In this document: in pieces, positions 31,093 through 39,565 of the stretch
Position numbering within the stretch: the stretch's first letter is position 1
Layout of the letters: each line of letters starts with the position of its first letter
Assembly (NCBI RefSeq): GCF_009496535.1
Contig: NZ_WIDL01000023.1
Coordinates: forward strand, 1 to 64,000
Length of the DNA stretch: 64,000 bases
Reading direction: 5' to 3'
Origin: Stenotrophomonas sp. MYb238
GTDB lineage: Bacteria > Pseudomonadota > Gammaproteobacteria > Xanthomonadales > Xanthomonadaceae
Notes under the pieces: generated by a model
Told to the model about the DNA's origin: nothing
Database searches by the model: none
What the model saw: the letters and a program-made list of their open reading frames with translations, nothing else
Program-made: the position numbers and the translations under genes

Positions 31093-32796
31093 TCAGTAAC
31101 CCGCCGCCTGCCCGTCCTTGCGGCTTTCCGACGCGCCGTAGTACACGCCGGTTTCGGGGTCGCGCATGATCGCCTGGTAGCCGCCGTACGGGCCGTCGGC
31201 GAACACCACGCGGTGGCCCTTGCGCATCAGCGCGCGGATCGTTTCATACGGGAAGCCGGTTTCGAGATTGACCTCCCCGCCGTCGCTCATCGCCGTGGAC
31301 CGCCCGGTCGGTTCGGTCGAACCCTCGTGCTGGATGCGCGGCGCGTCGCCGGCTTCCTGCAGGTTCATGCCGAAGTCCACCAGGTTCATCACGATCTGCG
31401 CATGGCCCTGCGGCTGCATCGCGCCGCCCATCACGCCGAAACTGGCGAACGGCTTTCCATCCTTGGTGATGAAGGCCGGGATGATGGTCTGGAACGGGCG
31501 CTTGCCCGGCGCATAGCCGTTGGGATGGTCCTTGCGCAGCACGAACATCTCGCCGCGGTCCTGCAGGATGAAGCCCAGCCCCGGCGGCGCCATGCCGCTG
31601 CCCATGCCGCGGTAGTTGGACTGGATCAGCGAGACCATCATGCCGTCGGCGTCGGCCACGGTCATGTAGATGGTGTCGCCTTCCTCCAGCTGCTTCGGCG
31701 TGCCCGGCTGCGCTTCCTTCAACGCCTTGTCCATCGCGATCAGCGCGCGCCGCTGCGCCGCATAGTCCTTGGAGATCATGCGCTGCACCGGCGCGGGCGA
31801 GAACGCGGGATCGGCATAGAAACGCGCGCGGTCGGCGAAGGCCAGCTTCTTGGCCTCGACGAACAGGTGCACGTGCTCGGGCGAGCCGAACGGGATCTTC
31901 GAGAAGTCGTAGCCTTCCAGGATGTTGAGGATCTGCAGCGCGGCGATGCCCTGGCTGTTCGGCGGCAGCTCCCACACGTCGTAGCCGCGGTAGCTGCTGC
32001 TCACCGGCTCGACCCATTCGCCGTGGTGGCTGGCCATGTCCTCGTAGCCCAGGAAGCCGCCGCTGGCCTTGAAATAGGCGTCGATGGTGCGGGCGATGTC
32101 GCCCTTGTAGAACGCGTCGCGGCCGCCGTCGGCGATCTTCTGCAGGGTGTCGGCCAGGTTCGGGTTGCGCCACAGTTCGCCCTTGCGCGGCGCGCGGCCG
32201 TCGATCGTGAACTGTTCCCTGAAGCCCGGGTACTGCGACAGGCGCGGCACCGAGCGGTCCCAGTAGTAGGCGATCACCTCGGCCACCGGATGGCCCTGCC
32301 GCGCATAGCGGATCGCCGGGGCGAGGTTGTCGGCCATCGGCCTGCGCCCGAAGCGCTCGTGCAGGGCGAACCAGCCATCGACGGCGCCGGGCACCGATAC
32401 CGGCAGCGGCCCGGTGGCGGGGATCTCCTTCAGCCCGCGGCGCTGGAACTCGGCCAGGGTGAGCGACTTCGGCGAGCGGCCCGAACCGTTGTAGCCATAA
32501 AGCTTGCGCGTCTTCGGGTCCCAGACGATGGCGAACAGGTCGCCGCCGACGCCGTTGCCGGTCGGCTCCATCAGCCCGAGCGCGGCGTTGGCGGCGATCG
32601 CCGCGTCCACCGCCGAACCGCCGGACTTCATCGTGTCCAGCGCGATCTGCGTGGCCAGCGGCTGCGAGGTCGCCGCCATCGCATGCGGCGCGATCACTTC
32701 CGAACGCGTGGCGAAACCGGGCCCAGTGATGCGGTCGGCGGCGTGCAGGGCCGGGATGGCGAGGCAGGACAGGAGCAGCAGCGGAAGGCGTTTCAT
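31093..32796 (-). CDS. ggt: Gamma-glutamyltransferase
   Basis: A 567-residue N-terminal-nucleophile hydrolase. It would be exported, self-cleave, and transfer or hydrolyse the gamma-glutamyl group of glutathione. The signal peptide ends at LHAA near residue 20. Family blocks are MVATSQPLA-like (40-47), GGSAVDAAIA, NGVGGDLFAIVWD, GSGRSP (R107) and the cleavage site before T375 in EGD-TIYMTVAD; PPGLGFILQ and the glycine pair in GVMGGAMQPQGH complete the active site. ATG 32796 starts the signal peptide; the upstream frame is not conserved. It is monocistronic and convergent with the transporter gene, and its start is divergent from the pilus operon. Confidence 0.92.
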   Translation of the reverse strand: MKRLPLLLLSCLAIPALHAADRITGPGFATRSEVIAPHAMAATSQPLATQIALDTMKSGGSAVDAAIAANAALGLMEPTGNGVGGDLFAIVWDPKTRKLYGYNGSGRSPKSLTLAEFQRRGLKEIPATGPLPVSVPGAVDGWFALHERFGRRPMADNLAPAIRYARQGHPVAEVIAYYWDRSVPRLSQYPGFREQFTIDGRAPRKGELWRNPNLADTLQKIADGGRDAFYKGDIARTIDAYFKASGGFLGYEDMASHHGEWVEPVSSSYRGYDVWELPPNSQGIAALQILNILEGYDFSKIPFGSPEHVHLFVEAKKLAFADRARFYADPAFSPAPVQRMISKDYAAQRRALIAMDKALKEAQPGTPKQLEEGDTIYMTVADADGMMVSLIQSNYRGMGSGMAPPGLGFILQDRGEMFVLRKDHPNGYAPGKRPFQTIIPAFITKDGKPFASFGVMGGAMQPQGHAQIVMNLVDFGMNLQEAGDAPRIQHEGSTEPTGRSTAMSDGGEVNLETGFPYETIRALMRKGHRVVFADGPYGGYQAIMRDPETGVYYGASESRKDGQAAGY

Positions 32797-32968
32797 CGGA
32801 AGACCGCGGACAGGGACGGACCCGGACGATAACCGGGCCGCCGGTGTGCGTGCATCCCGCGCCCACCGTACGCAGCCGTGTCCATCGCCGTCCCCGCATG
32901 GCGCGCCCGCCACGGGAAGCCCTCCTGCGCCACCACTCACGGCATTCCCGAAGGCGGGCCGCGACGCG

Positions 32969-33002
32969 CTCTTACGTTCCTCTTACGCCGGTGTCCTATC
33001 AA
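32969..33002 (+). promoter_or_regulatory. Direct-repeat operator and -10 upstream of the pilus operon
   Basis: CTCTTACG occurs at 32969-32976 and again at 32980-32987, an 11-bp period. Eight bases after the second copy is TATCAA-like sequence (32996-33002) that could be the -10 box. SARP-type activators are known to bind heptameric direct repeats with 11-bp period ending 8 bp from the -10. A SARP/BTAD-like gene lies at the other end of this operon. The link is an inference. Confidence 0.45.
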
Positions 33003-33021
33003 GGTGCCCGAAACAACACAC

Positions 33022-33050
33022 GCCCGGCGGAACCTCCGTTTCCGCCGGGC
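33022..33050 (+). other. 5' UTR hairpin of the pilus operon
   Basis: GCCCGGCGGA, loop of 9, TCCGCCGGGC: a 10-bp perfect stem, 30 bp before the first prepilin start codon. It could stabilise the mRNA's 5' end so that the first pilin is made in excess, as is common for major pilins. Confidence 0.6.
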
Positions 33051-33080
33051 AGCGCAGGTTTCCATCAAAGGGGCAATCCA

Positions 33081-33899
33081 ATGCAAATGTCTTCCAAGCG
33101 CCGCCAGGGCGGCTTCACCCTTGTCGAAATGGCCGTGGTGCTGGTCATCATCGGCGTGATCATCGGCGCGGTGATGATCGGCCGCGACGTACAGCGCAAC
33201 GCCGAGTACACCCGCATCAAGCAGAAGTTCGTCGACCAGTGGGTGGTCACCTACAACAGCTACCACCAGCGCTATGGCGCGCCGATCGGCGACAACCAGT
33301 CCGCGCCGCAGCTGATGGTCAATGGCGCTCATTTCACTGGTTTCTCCGGCGGCGACATGAGCAAGAACGCCACCGAGCCGTCGCTGATCTGCTCCGGCGC
33401 CGGTGACATACCCAAGGACGTGGGCCGTAGCAAGGAAACCACCGCCGAATTCGATCTGCGCGACCTGGTACGCAAGGCTGGCATCACCCTGCCGCCGGGC
33501 CGCGGCGAGGGCAAGGAAGACCGCTACGCCTACCTGGACACCAACGGCAATCCGCAGGAAATCCGCATCTGCTTCGGCTGGAACAAGCCCGGCAGCGCCT
33601 ACGGTTCGGGCAACTCGATGATCATCACCGGCCTGACCCCGGACCTGGCCCGCGCACTGGACCAGATGATCGACGGCAAGCCGGACGCCGGCAACGGCGC
33701 GTTCCGCCAGTACATCACCGGCCTGACCCGCCAGGCGACCAATGCCGGCGGTGCGACCGATGCCACGAAAATCGGCACCGAGTGGGGCGGCAACAACACC
33801 GGCTCGATGAGCGCCACCACCGAAGGCAGCAAGTTCGGCTCCGCCACCGACGACGACCAGGTGATGACCGTCGTCGCCAACTACAAGATGAACCAGTAA
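33081..33899 (+). CDS. Type IV prepilin, probable major or large minor pilin
   Basis: A 272-residue prepilin. The leader MQMSSKRRQGG is basic and short; cleavage is expected after G11, exposing F12 with the conserved Glu at mature position 5 (E16) and a hydrophobic helix VVLVIIGVIIGAVMIG. The C-terminal domain is larger than in classic type IVa pilins and contains only two Cys, at the segments LICSG and IRICFG. It is paralogous to the prepilin at 44896 (shared YLDTNGNPQEI/YRDSQGNPQEL, GLTPDLA/GLTPELA and a C-terminal YKMNQ/YVRMNQ). As first gene behind a stable 5' hairpin it may be the major subunit. The RBS is AAAGGGGC. Confidence 0.85.
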   Translation: MQMSSKRRQGGFTLVEMAVVLVIIGVIIGAVMIGRDVQRNAEYTRIKQKFVDQWVVTYNSYHQRYGAPIGDNQSAPQLMVNGAHFTGFSGGDMSKNATEPSLICSGAGDIPKDVGRSKETTAEFDLRDLVRKAGITLPPGRGEGKEDRYAYLDTNGNPQEIRICFGWNKPGSAYGSGNSMIITGLTPDLARALDQMIDGKPDAGNGAFRQYITGLTRQATNAGGATDATKIGTEWGGNNTGSMSATTEGSKFGSATDDDQVMTVVANYKMNQ

Positions 33900-33903
33900 G
33901 CCG

Positions 33904-34446
33904 ATGCGTCCCTTCTTCCTGCTCGCGCGCCTGCGCGATTCACGCCGCGCCTCGCTGCTGCTGTTCGCCGCCACCCTGGCCACGCTGGTGGTCGCGGCGA
34001 TCTGGTTCGTCAACGCGCGCTCGGCCCTGGCCGATGCCTACCAGAGGCTGGGCGAACGCAACCAGTCGCTGTCCGAGGCGAAGGTGCGCGAGCAGGAAAC
34101 CCGGCTGCGGGTGGATTACGCCAATTCCTCGCGCCAGTTGCTGGCGTCGGCCCGTACCCATGGGCTGGCTCCGGACATCTGGGGCGAACGGCTGATCAAC
34201 CTGCGCCAGAGCCAGATGAGCCGCGAAGAAGCGCTGCCCCTGCTCGCCACCGTGCAGCGCGCGCCCGACCGTCTGTTCGGCGCCGAAGCCTTCGAGATCG
34301 CCGTCACGCATCCGGACGAAGGGCTGTTCGATCCGCCCGACAGCGCCGACCGCAAGCCCGCGCCGCTGTCGCTGACCCTGCGCGGCAGCCTGTTGTTCCA
34401 GACCGCCAACGATCCCGGCCCCCATCAGGGAACCTCTTCGCCATGA
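33904..34446 (+). CDS. Inner-membrane assembly protein, PilO/MshJ/GspM-like
   Basis: A 180-residue bitopic protein. One transmembrane helix is at about residues 15-37, followed by a periplasmic coiled coil (about 40-80, rich in Arg, Glu, Gln and Ala) and a small C-terminal domain. Weak sequence signature; the assignment rests on topology, length and its place directly before a GspL/MshI-like gene, with which it overlaps by four bases (ATGA). In related systems this protein links the inner-membrane platform to the secretin. Confidence 0.55.
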   Translation: MRPFFLLARLRDSRRASLLLFAATLATLVVAAIWFVNARSALADAYQRLGERNQSLSEAKVREQETRLRVDYANSSRQLLASARTHGLAPDIWGERLINLRQSQMSREEALPLLATVQRAPDRLFGAEAFEIAVTHPDEGLFDPPDSADRKPAPLSLTLRGSLLFQTANDPGPHQGTSSP

Positions 34447-35843
34447 GCCAGCTTCACGTCATCCAGCAGCAGGGCCAGTGGCTGGTATTCGATGGCCGCA
34501 ACGTGTCGCGCAGCGACAGTCGTCCGCGCCTGCAACGCTCGGCCGTGGTGGTCAGCGATTTCGAGAATGCGATCAGCAATGTCATCTCGCTGGAAGGCAG
34601 CCCTTCCCATGCGGTTGCGCTGATCGAAAAGCGCCTGCGTTCGGACGGCCTGATCGACAGCGAAAGCAAGATCCTGATCCACAAGACCCGCGGCGTCGGC
34701 GCCGGCTACCAGACGCTGTTCACCGCTGTTCCACTGGACCTGTGGCAACAGACCTACGCCTGGGCCGAGGCGCAGCCGGACCATTGCCTGCTGATCCCGT
34801 TCACCTCGCTGCTGTTCAAGTCGCTCAGGCCCGGCCTGGGACTGGTGCTCCAGTCCGGCCGGCAGGTCAGCGTGCTGGCCGTGCTCAAGCACGACATGGT
34901 CTATCGCACCGCGCTGGCCTACAGCGAGGTCCCATCCGACCTGGCGATGACCGTGGGCGCCCTGGCCGAGCAGTTCGCCGAGGACCTGGGCAACGGCGAG
35001 GACAACCTGGAGCCGCTGTCGATCCAGTGGTGCCCGGTGCTGGTCCGGCAGCCTGGCGAAGGCGGGTCATGGGCGGACGATGATCTGCGCGAAATCTTCT
35101 CCGCGCGCAGCGGCCTGCCGGTGACCAGCGTACCGCTGCGGCAGGTGGTGGACGAGCACGGCAATGAGTACCGCAGCGGCATCGGCTGGATCCAGTCCAT
35201 GGCCAGCACGTCGATCGCGGTCAATCCGCTGGGCAGCCGCATTGCCTGGTTCGCCGAAGGGGCCTTGCCCATCGCCAGCGCGGCGTCGCTGGTGTTCGCG
35301 ATGATCCTGGGCGCGCTGGGCGCGCGCTGGGCGCTTGGCGCACGCGAGGCCAACGTGCGCTCGGACCAGCTGAGCGAGGAAATCGCGGCGATCGAGCGAC
35401 AGATCGACGGCCTGCACGCGCGTGAAGCGGTGCCCGATGACTTCCCCGCTACCCAGGCCTTCATCGAACGTGCCGCGCGCCTGCAGAACGGTGCCGACCC
35501 CAGTGCCAGCCTGGTCCTGGTGCGTGATGCCGCAGCCGGCCAGGTACGCATCCTGCGAGTAAAGCTGGAGGAGCCAACTGCGCAGGCGGCGCAGGGCATG
35601 CCTGCCGCGCAACCGGCGCCGGCGGCCGACGGCTACACCCTTCGCGTGGACGGTGTCGCCGATGCCTGGCGCGGCACGGCCGGCATGCAGGTGCCCACCT
35701 TCGTCGAACGACTGCGTCGCGCCGGCTTCGATCCGCAACCGGTCGATCCGCAGGGCGGCGGGCTCAACACGCGTTCGGCCGGCGGCTTCTTCTCCTATCT
35801 GCTCAAGAGCCCGCTGTCGCAGGCCGCGGAGTCGCGTCCATGA
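34443..35843 (+). CDS. Bitopic platform protein, MshI/GspL-like (PilM-PilN type)
   Basis: A 466-residue protein. Residues 1-240 form an actin-like cytoplasmic domain of the PilM/GspL kind (LLIPFTSLLFKSLRPG and the later VPLRQVVDEHGNEY are in it). A single membrane helix lies at about 275-300 (ASAASLVFAMILGALG). After it comes a PilN-like coiled coil and small alpha/beta domain. Such proteins recruit the assembly ATPase to the membrane. Overlap ATGA with both neighbours shows translational coupling. The order (O-like before M/N-like) is reversed relative to the canonical pilMNOP and mshIJ. Confidence 0.65.
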   Translation: MSQLHVIQQQGQWLVFDGRNVSRSDSRPRLQRSAVVVSDFENAISNVISLEGSPSHAVALIEKRLRSDGLIDSESKILIHKTRGVGAGYQTLFTAVPLDLWQQTYAWAEAQPDHCLLIPFTSLLFKSLRPGLGLVLQSGRQVSVLAVLKHDMVYRTALAYSEVPSDLAMTVGALAEQFAEDLGNGEDNLEPLSIQWCPVLVRQPGEGGSWADDDLREIFSARSGLPVTSVPLRQVVDEHGNEYRSGIGWIQSMASTSIAVNPLGSRIAWFAEGALPIASAASLVFAMILGALGARWALGAREANVRSDQLSEEIAAIERQIDGLHAREAVPDDFPATQAFIERAARLQNGADPSASLVLVRDAAAGQVRILRVKLEEPTAQAAQGMPAAQPAPAADGYTLRVDGVADAWRGTAGMQVPTFVERLRRAGFDPQPVDPQGGGLNTRSAGGFFSYLLKSPLSQAAESRP

Positions 35844-36364
35844 AAATGAAATTCACCGCCGCTTTCGCCTTGGCGGTCTGGCTGGTGGTCACCGGCTGGC
35901 TGGCGACCATGGTCATCGTCAAACCAGCAGTCCTGCACCTGGGCAACGATGCGGATGAAACCGCGGAGATGGCGCAGCTGCGCGGCGCCATCGAGCACAA
36001 CCGGCAGATGCAGGAGCGCGTGGCCCTGTTGCGCCAGTCCGCCTATACCGATGGCAACCAGCCGCTGCTGGCTCTGCCTTCGGCACCTCCGACCGCAACT
36101 GATGGCGGCGCCGCCGCCCCGCGTGGCGCTACCGGGACCAGCGGCGACCCTTCGACGCATACGGTTTCCGTGGTCCTGGTCGCCAATGGCCAGCGCAGCG
36201 CCATCATCGATGGCCGCCATGTCCGTGCCGGCACGCGGCTCGCCGATGGTTCGCGCGTGGCGGCCATCGGTGCCGACTGGGTGCGCATAGAGAGTTCGGA
36301 CGGCGCACGCGCCGTGCACGCGGTGCCCTCGCCCTATCAGCCTGCCAGCGGAGCCGCGCGATGA
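35840..36364 (+). CDS. Secretin-connecting protein, MshK/PilP/GspC-like
   Basis: A 174-residue protein with one N-terminal membrane helix (about 8-27), an Ala/Pro/Thr-rich periplasmic linker and a C-terminal beta domain. The C-terminal pattern VVLVANGQRSAIIDGRHVRAGTRLADGSRVAAIGADWVRIE matches the homology-region fold of GspC and MshK: nucleation on ANGQR-AIIDG, G-x-L-x-DG-R-V and I. In T2SS and MSHA systems this domain contacts the secretin. It overlaps both neighbours by ATGA. Confidence 0.65.
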   Translation: MKMKFTAAFALAVWLVVTGWLATMVIVKPAVLHLGNDADETAEMAQLRGAIEHNRQMQERVALLRQSAYTDGNQPLLALPSAPPTATDGGAAAPRGATGTSGDPSTHTVSVVLVANGQRSAIIDGRHVRAGTRLADGSRVAAIGADWVRIESSDGARAVHAVPSPYQPASGAAR

Positions 36365-36966
36365 ATCCGGCACACAAGCCCCTGCTGTGGGGTGGCGCGC
36401 TCATCGTCGTGGGCGCGCTGGCGGTTATCGCCCTGCGCGGAATCAGCGGCGGCGGCGACGCCCCAGCCCCGGCGACGCACACCGCACCGGCACAAGAACC
36501 GGCGGCAGCCGCCGCCGTCGCTCCGTCCTCCGCCGATGAGCCGATGCCGTGGATGCAGGGCGAAGGCGCTCCTGCCGGCGGCACCGCCATTGCGCGTGCC
36601 GCGGCTGGCAATGCACCGCAGGCGGTGGCGCAAGCCGAAATCGACCGCTCGCTTGCCGACATCCGCCAGAAATCGGAACACAACATCCGCGCTGCCGACG
36701 ACATGCTGGCCCAGCTCGATGCCCTTGAGAAATCCGGCAAGGTGCCGCCGGATCTGCGGCTAGATGCACTGCGCAACAATCTGATCATCGCCAAGCGCGC
36801 GCAGTCGCTGGCGCGCGAACTGGCCGAATCCACCCAATTGCCCGACAGCCCGCAGCGGCGCCAGCGCAACGCCGAGATCGTCGCTGAACTGCAGCAGCTG
36901 CAGGGCCAGCTACGTTACGACGTGGCCCCCGCCGGCCTGCCCATTGCCGCGGACCGGACCCGGTGA
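36361..36966 (+). CDS. Membrane-anchored protein of unknown function in the pilus operon
   Basis: A 201-residue protein with an N-terminal membrane helix at about 9-27, an Ala/Pro-rich linker to about residue 80, and a C-terminal helical region (80-185) rich in Glu, Arg, Gln and Leu that is probably coiled coil. I do not recognise a family. Its position between the MshK-like and a prepilin gene and the ATGA overlap show that it belongs to the pilus machinery, perhaps as an alignment or pilot-like component. Confidence 0.55.
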   Translation: MNPAHKPLLWGGALIVVGALAVIALRGISGGGDAPAPATHTAPAQEPAAAAAVAPSSADEPMPWMQGEGAPAGGTAIARAAAGNAPQAVAQAEIDRSLADIRQKSEHNIRAADDMLAQLDALEKSGKVPPDLRLDALRNNLIIAKRAQSLARELAESTQLPDSPQRRQRNAEIVAELQQLQGQLRYDVAPAGLPIAADRTR

Positions 36967-36967
36967 C

Positions 36968-37756
36968 ATGCAGCCACGCCACCGCCCCGCACGGCTCGGC
37001 CCCGGCACGCGCAGCGGCTTCTCGCTGGTGGAGCTGGCGGTGGTCGTGGGCGTGCTCGGCCTGCTGGCCATGACCGCGCTCTCCGCCTTCGACAATCTCG
37101 GCCAGGCGCGCCGCCACAATGCCGCCCGCGCCCATGCCGAAGCCGCGCGGCAGGCGCTGTACGCCTTCGCGCTGCGTAACAAACGCTTGCCCTGTCCCGA
37201 CCTGTCGGCCAACGGCGATACCGGTTTCGAGGGCAGCAATAGCAGCTGCGCCGCCAGCGCCAATGTCGGCTGGCTGCCCTATGCCAGTCTCGGGCTGGAC
37301 GTACCGGTACGCGGTGAGCGCCTGCGCTATGGCGTCCATCGCGGGACGACCGCCACCGACCTGGTCGCTCCCCTGCGCGAATCGGCCGACCAGCCCGACC
37401 TGGAATACGCGGGCGGCTTCGGCTCGGCGCTGTCGCGCATGGCCGCCGGCACCGCCACCGCGCCGCTCGCCAGCCAGCCGCATTACGTCAGCGACGGCAC
37501 GCCCACGCAGTGCGGCAGCGGCGGCGCCGGCTCGCGGGTGGTCAATCCCGCCTTCGTGCTGGTAGCTCCGGTCGGCGCCCGCGACGGCGGCACCGGCGAT
37601 GCCGGCTTCGACGGCGCCAACAACCGCGCCTTCGTCCAGGACAACGGTAAGTGCGTCACTCCTCCCGACTACCCCGGCGATGAGCGCTACGACGATCTCG
37701 TCGTCGCCGAAAGCGCCACCGTCCTGCTCGGTTGGCTGATGGCCACCGCGCGCTGA
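36968..37756 (+). CDS. Minor prepilin of the RLPCP type
   Basis: A 262-residue prepilin. Cleavage is expected after G17 in RSG-FSLVE, with E22 at mature position 5 and a helix VVVGVLGLLAMTALSAF. About 60 residues on it has KRLPCPDLSANGDTG, then GWLPYASLGL and ERLRYGVHRG. The same blocks occur in the prepilins at 45647, 49024 and 50115. Cysteines (4-5) in the C-terminal domain probably pair. It starts only 1 bp after the previous stop. Likely a minor pilin initiating or capping the filament. Confidence 0.82.
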   Translation: MQPRHRPARLGPGTRSGFSLVELAVVVGVLGLLAMTALSAFDNLGQARRHNAARAHAEAARQALYAFALRNKRLPCPDLSANGDTGFEGSNSSCAASANVGWLPYASLGLDVPVRGERLRYGVHRGTTATDLVAPLRESADQPDLEYAGGFGSALSRMAAGTATAPLASQPHYVSDGTPTQCGSGGAGSRVVNPAFVLVAPVGARDGGTGDAGFDGANNRAFVQDNGKCVTPPDYPGDERYDDLVVAESATVLLGWLMATAR

Positions 37757-37810
37757 CCACCGATGCGCTTCCTCCTGCATTCCACCGCTTCCTTCCAAGG
37801 TACAGAACCG

Positions 37811-39565
37811 ATGAATCCCAACGCCCGCACCGCCCGCGTCCCACGCCGTCCCACGGTCAGAACGCTCGTCAGCGCGATCGGCGCGTTGGTGCTGACCGCG
37901 TGCAGCAACATGCCGCCGCGCAGCGTCCAGGAACTGCCGCCGACCGAATACAAGGCGCTGGAACGCAGCGGCACGGCCATCGTCGAGGAATCGAAGAAGC
38001 TCGCCAGCCAGCAGGACCGCATGCGCGAACAGGTCGAACAGCGCCTGCAGCAGCTTGCCGAACCCGCCGCACCGGTCGCGCCTGCCTACGACCCGCTGGA
38101 AAACATGGTGGTCAGCATCAGCATGTTCAACGCCGACGTCGGCCAGTTGCTGTGGGCGCTGGCCGACGAGCTGAAGATGAACCTGATCGTCGACCCGCAC
38201 GTGCTGGAGCAGCGCCAGCGCACCAGCCTGCACCTGCGCAACGTCAGCGCGCGCGAGGTCTACAACCACATCCTCGACGCCTTCGACCTGCACGGCGAGA
38301 TCCGCGGCGGCGCGCTGGTGGTCGGGCAGATGCGCGAGCGCATCTTCAACGTGGACATGCTCAACTCCAACACCTCCTTCGACCTGTCCACCGGCGGCGA
38401 CGTGTTCGGCGCCGGCATGCAGAGCGCGGGCGGCGGCGGCCAGTCGCTGCGCGGCACCCTGACCATGACCGGCAGCGTCGGCAAGGACAACGACCCGTAC
38501 AAGCAGCTCGATGCCGCGCTCAAGGTGATCCTGGGCGGCGAGCAGGGTGCGGCCGCCGCGCGCGGCCCGGATGATCCGCCCCCGCCGGAAGCCGGCCGCT
38601 ACAGTCTCGACCCCGGCACCGGCACGCTGTTCGTGCGCGCCCGTCCCTCGCAGATCCGCGCGGTCGATGAGCTGATTGCGGTCACCACCGGGAAAATGCG
38701 CCGCCAGGTACTGGTGGAAGCGCAGATCCTGGACGTCTCGCTCAACGACGACTTCCAGTACGGCGTGGACTGGAACCTGCTGCGCAACCGCGTGGCCGGC
38801 ATCTACGGCGACAGTCCGGCCACCATCACGCCGGCACCGGGCACCACCGGCAACCCGGACCTGGGCATCCCCGACAACCCCAATCTGCTGCCCTATCAGC
38901 GCTACGGCCGCTATGGCGACCAGGCCCGCAACATCGTCTTCCCCAACCAGACCCTGGGCTCGGCAATCGGCCGCGGCCTGGGCGTCAGCTACCTGACGGA
39001 CACCTTCTCGGCCGCGCTCAACGCGCTGCGCACCTTCGGCAACGTCAAGGTGCTGTCCAACCCCAGCGTGCGCGTGCGCAACGGCAGCCCGGCCTACCTG
39101 AGCGTGGGTTCCAACATCCGCTACGTCACCAAGTCCACCAGCAACTTCTCCAACACCGGCGGCAGCAACGCCTATAACCAGTCCACCGACATCCAGACCG
39201 ACTCGCTGTTCTCCGGCGTGGTCATCGGCGTGGCCCCCATCGTGCGCGAAGACGGCGGCGTCGAATTGCTGGTGCACCCGATGCAGACCGAGGTGGAGCC
39301 GGGCAGCCTGACGCTGCGCGAGTTCCCCAACGGCAACGCGGTCACGCTGCCGGTGATCAACGTCAAGGGCATCACCACCACGCTCAACCTGCGCGACGGC
39401 GACACCGTGCTGCTCGGCGGCCTGATCGACCAGAAGGCCAGCCTCAACGACAGCGGCATCCCCGGCCTGTCCGATGTGCCGGCCTTCGGCAAGCTGTTCG
39501 GCTCCCGCGGCAAGCAGCAGAACACCCGCGAGCTGGTGCTGGTATTGCGGGTCAAGGTGATATGA
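37811..39565 (+). CDS. mshL: Outer-membrane secretin, MshL-like lipoprotein
   Basis: A 584-residue secretin. The start at 37811 gives a signal peptide with lipobox L-T-A-C (C31). N-terminal N0/N1-like domains (residues 80-190: ISMFNADVGQLLWALADELKMNLIVDPHV, LRNVSAREVYNHIL) are followed by the secretin domain, with VEAQILDVSLNDDFQYGVDW, VLSNPSVRVRNGSPAYLSVG and the C-terminal ITTTLNLRDGDTVLLGGLIDQK motif shared by MshL/PilQ/GspD. The pore lets the pilus cross the outer membrane. It is separated from the previous gene by 54 bp and overlaps the next one by ATGA. Confidence 0.88.
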   Translation: MNPNARTARVPRRPTVRTLVSAIGALVLTACSNMPPRSVQELPPTEYKALERSGTAIVEESKKLASQQDRMREQVEQRLQQLAEPAAPVAPAYDPLENMVVSISMFNADVGQLLWALADELKMNLIVDPHVLEQRQRTSLHLRNVSAREVYNHILDAFDLHGEIRGGALVVGQMRERIFNVDMLNSNTSFDLSTGGDVFGAGMQSAGGGGQSLRGTLTMTGSVGKDNDPYKQLDAALKVILGGEQGAAAARGPDDPPPPEAGRYSLDPGTGTLFVRARPSQIRAVDELIAVTTGKMRRQVLVEAQILDVSLNDDFQYGVDWNLLRNRVAGIYGDSPATITPAPGTTGNPDLGIPDNPNLLPYQRYGRYGDQARNIVFPNQTLGSAIGRGLGVSYLTDTFSAALNALRTFGNVKVLSNPSVRVRNGSPAYLSVGSNIRYVTKSTSNFSNTGGSNAYNQSTDIQTDSLFSGVVIGVAPIVREDGGVELLVHPMQTEVEPGSLTLREFPNGNAVTLPVINVKGITTTLNLRDGDTVLLGGLIDQKASLNDSGIPGLSDVPAFGKLFGSRGKQQNTRELVLVLRVKVI

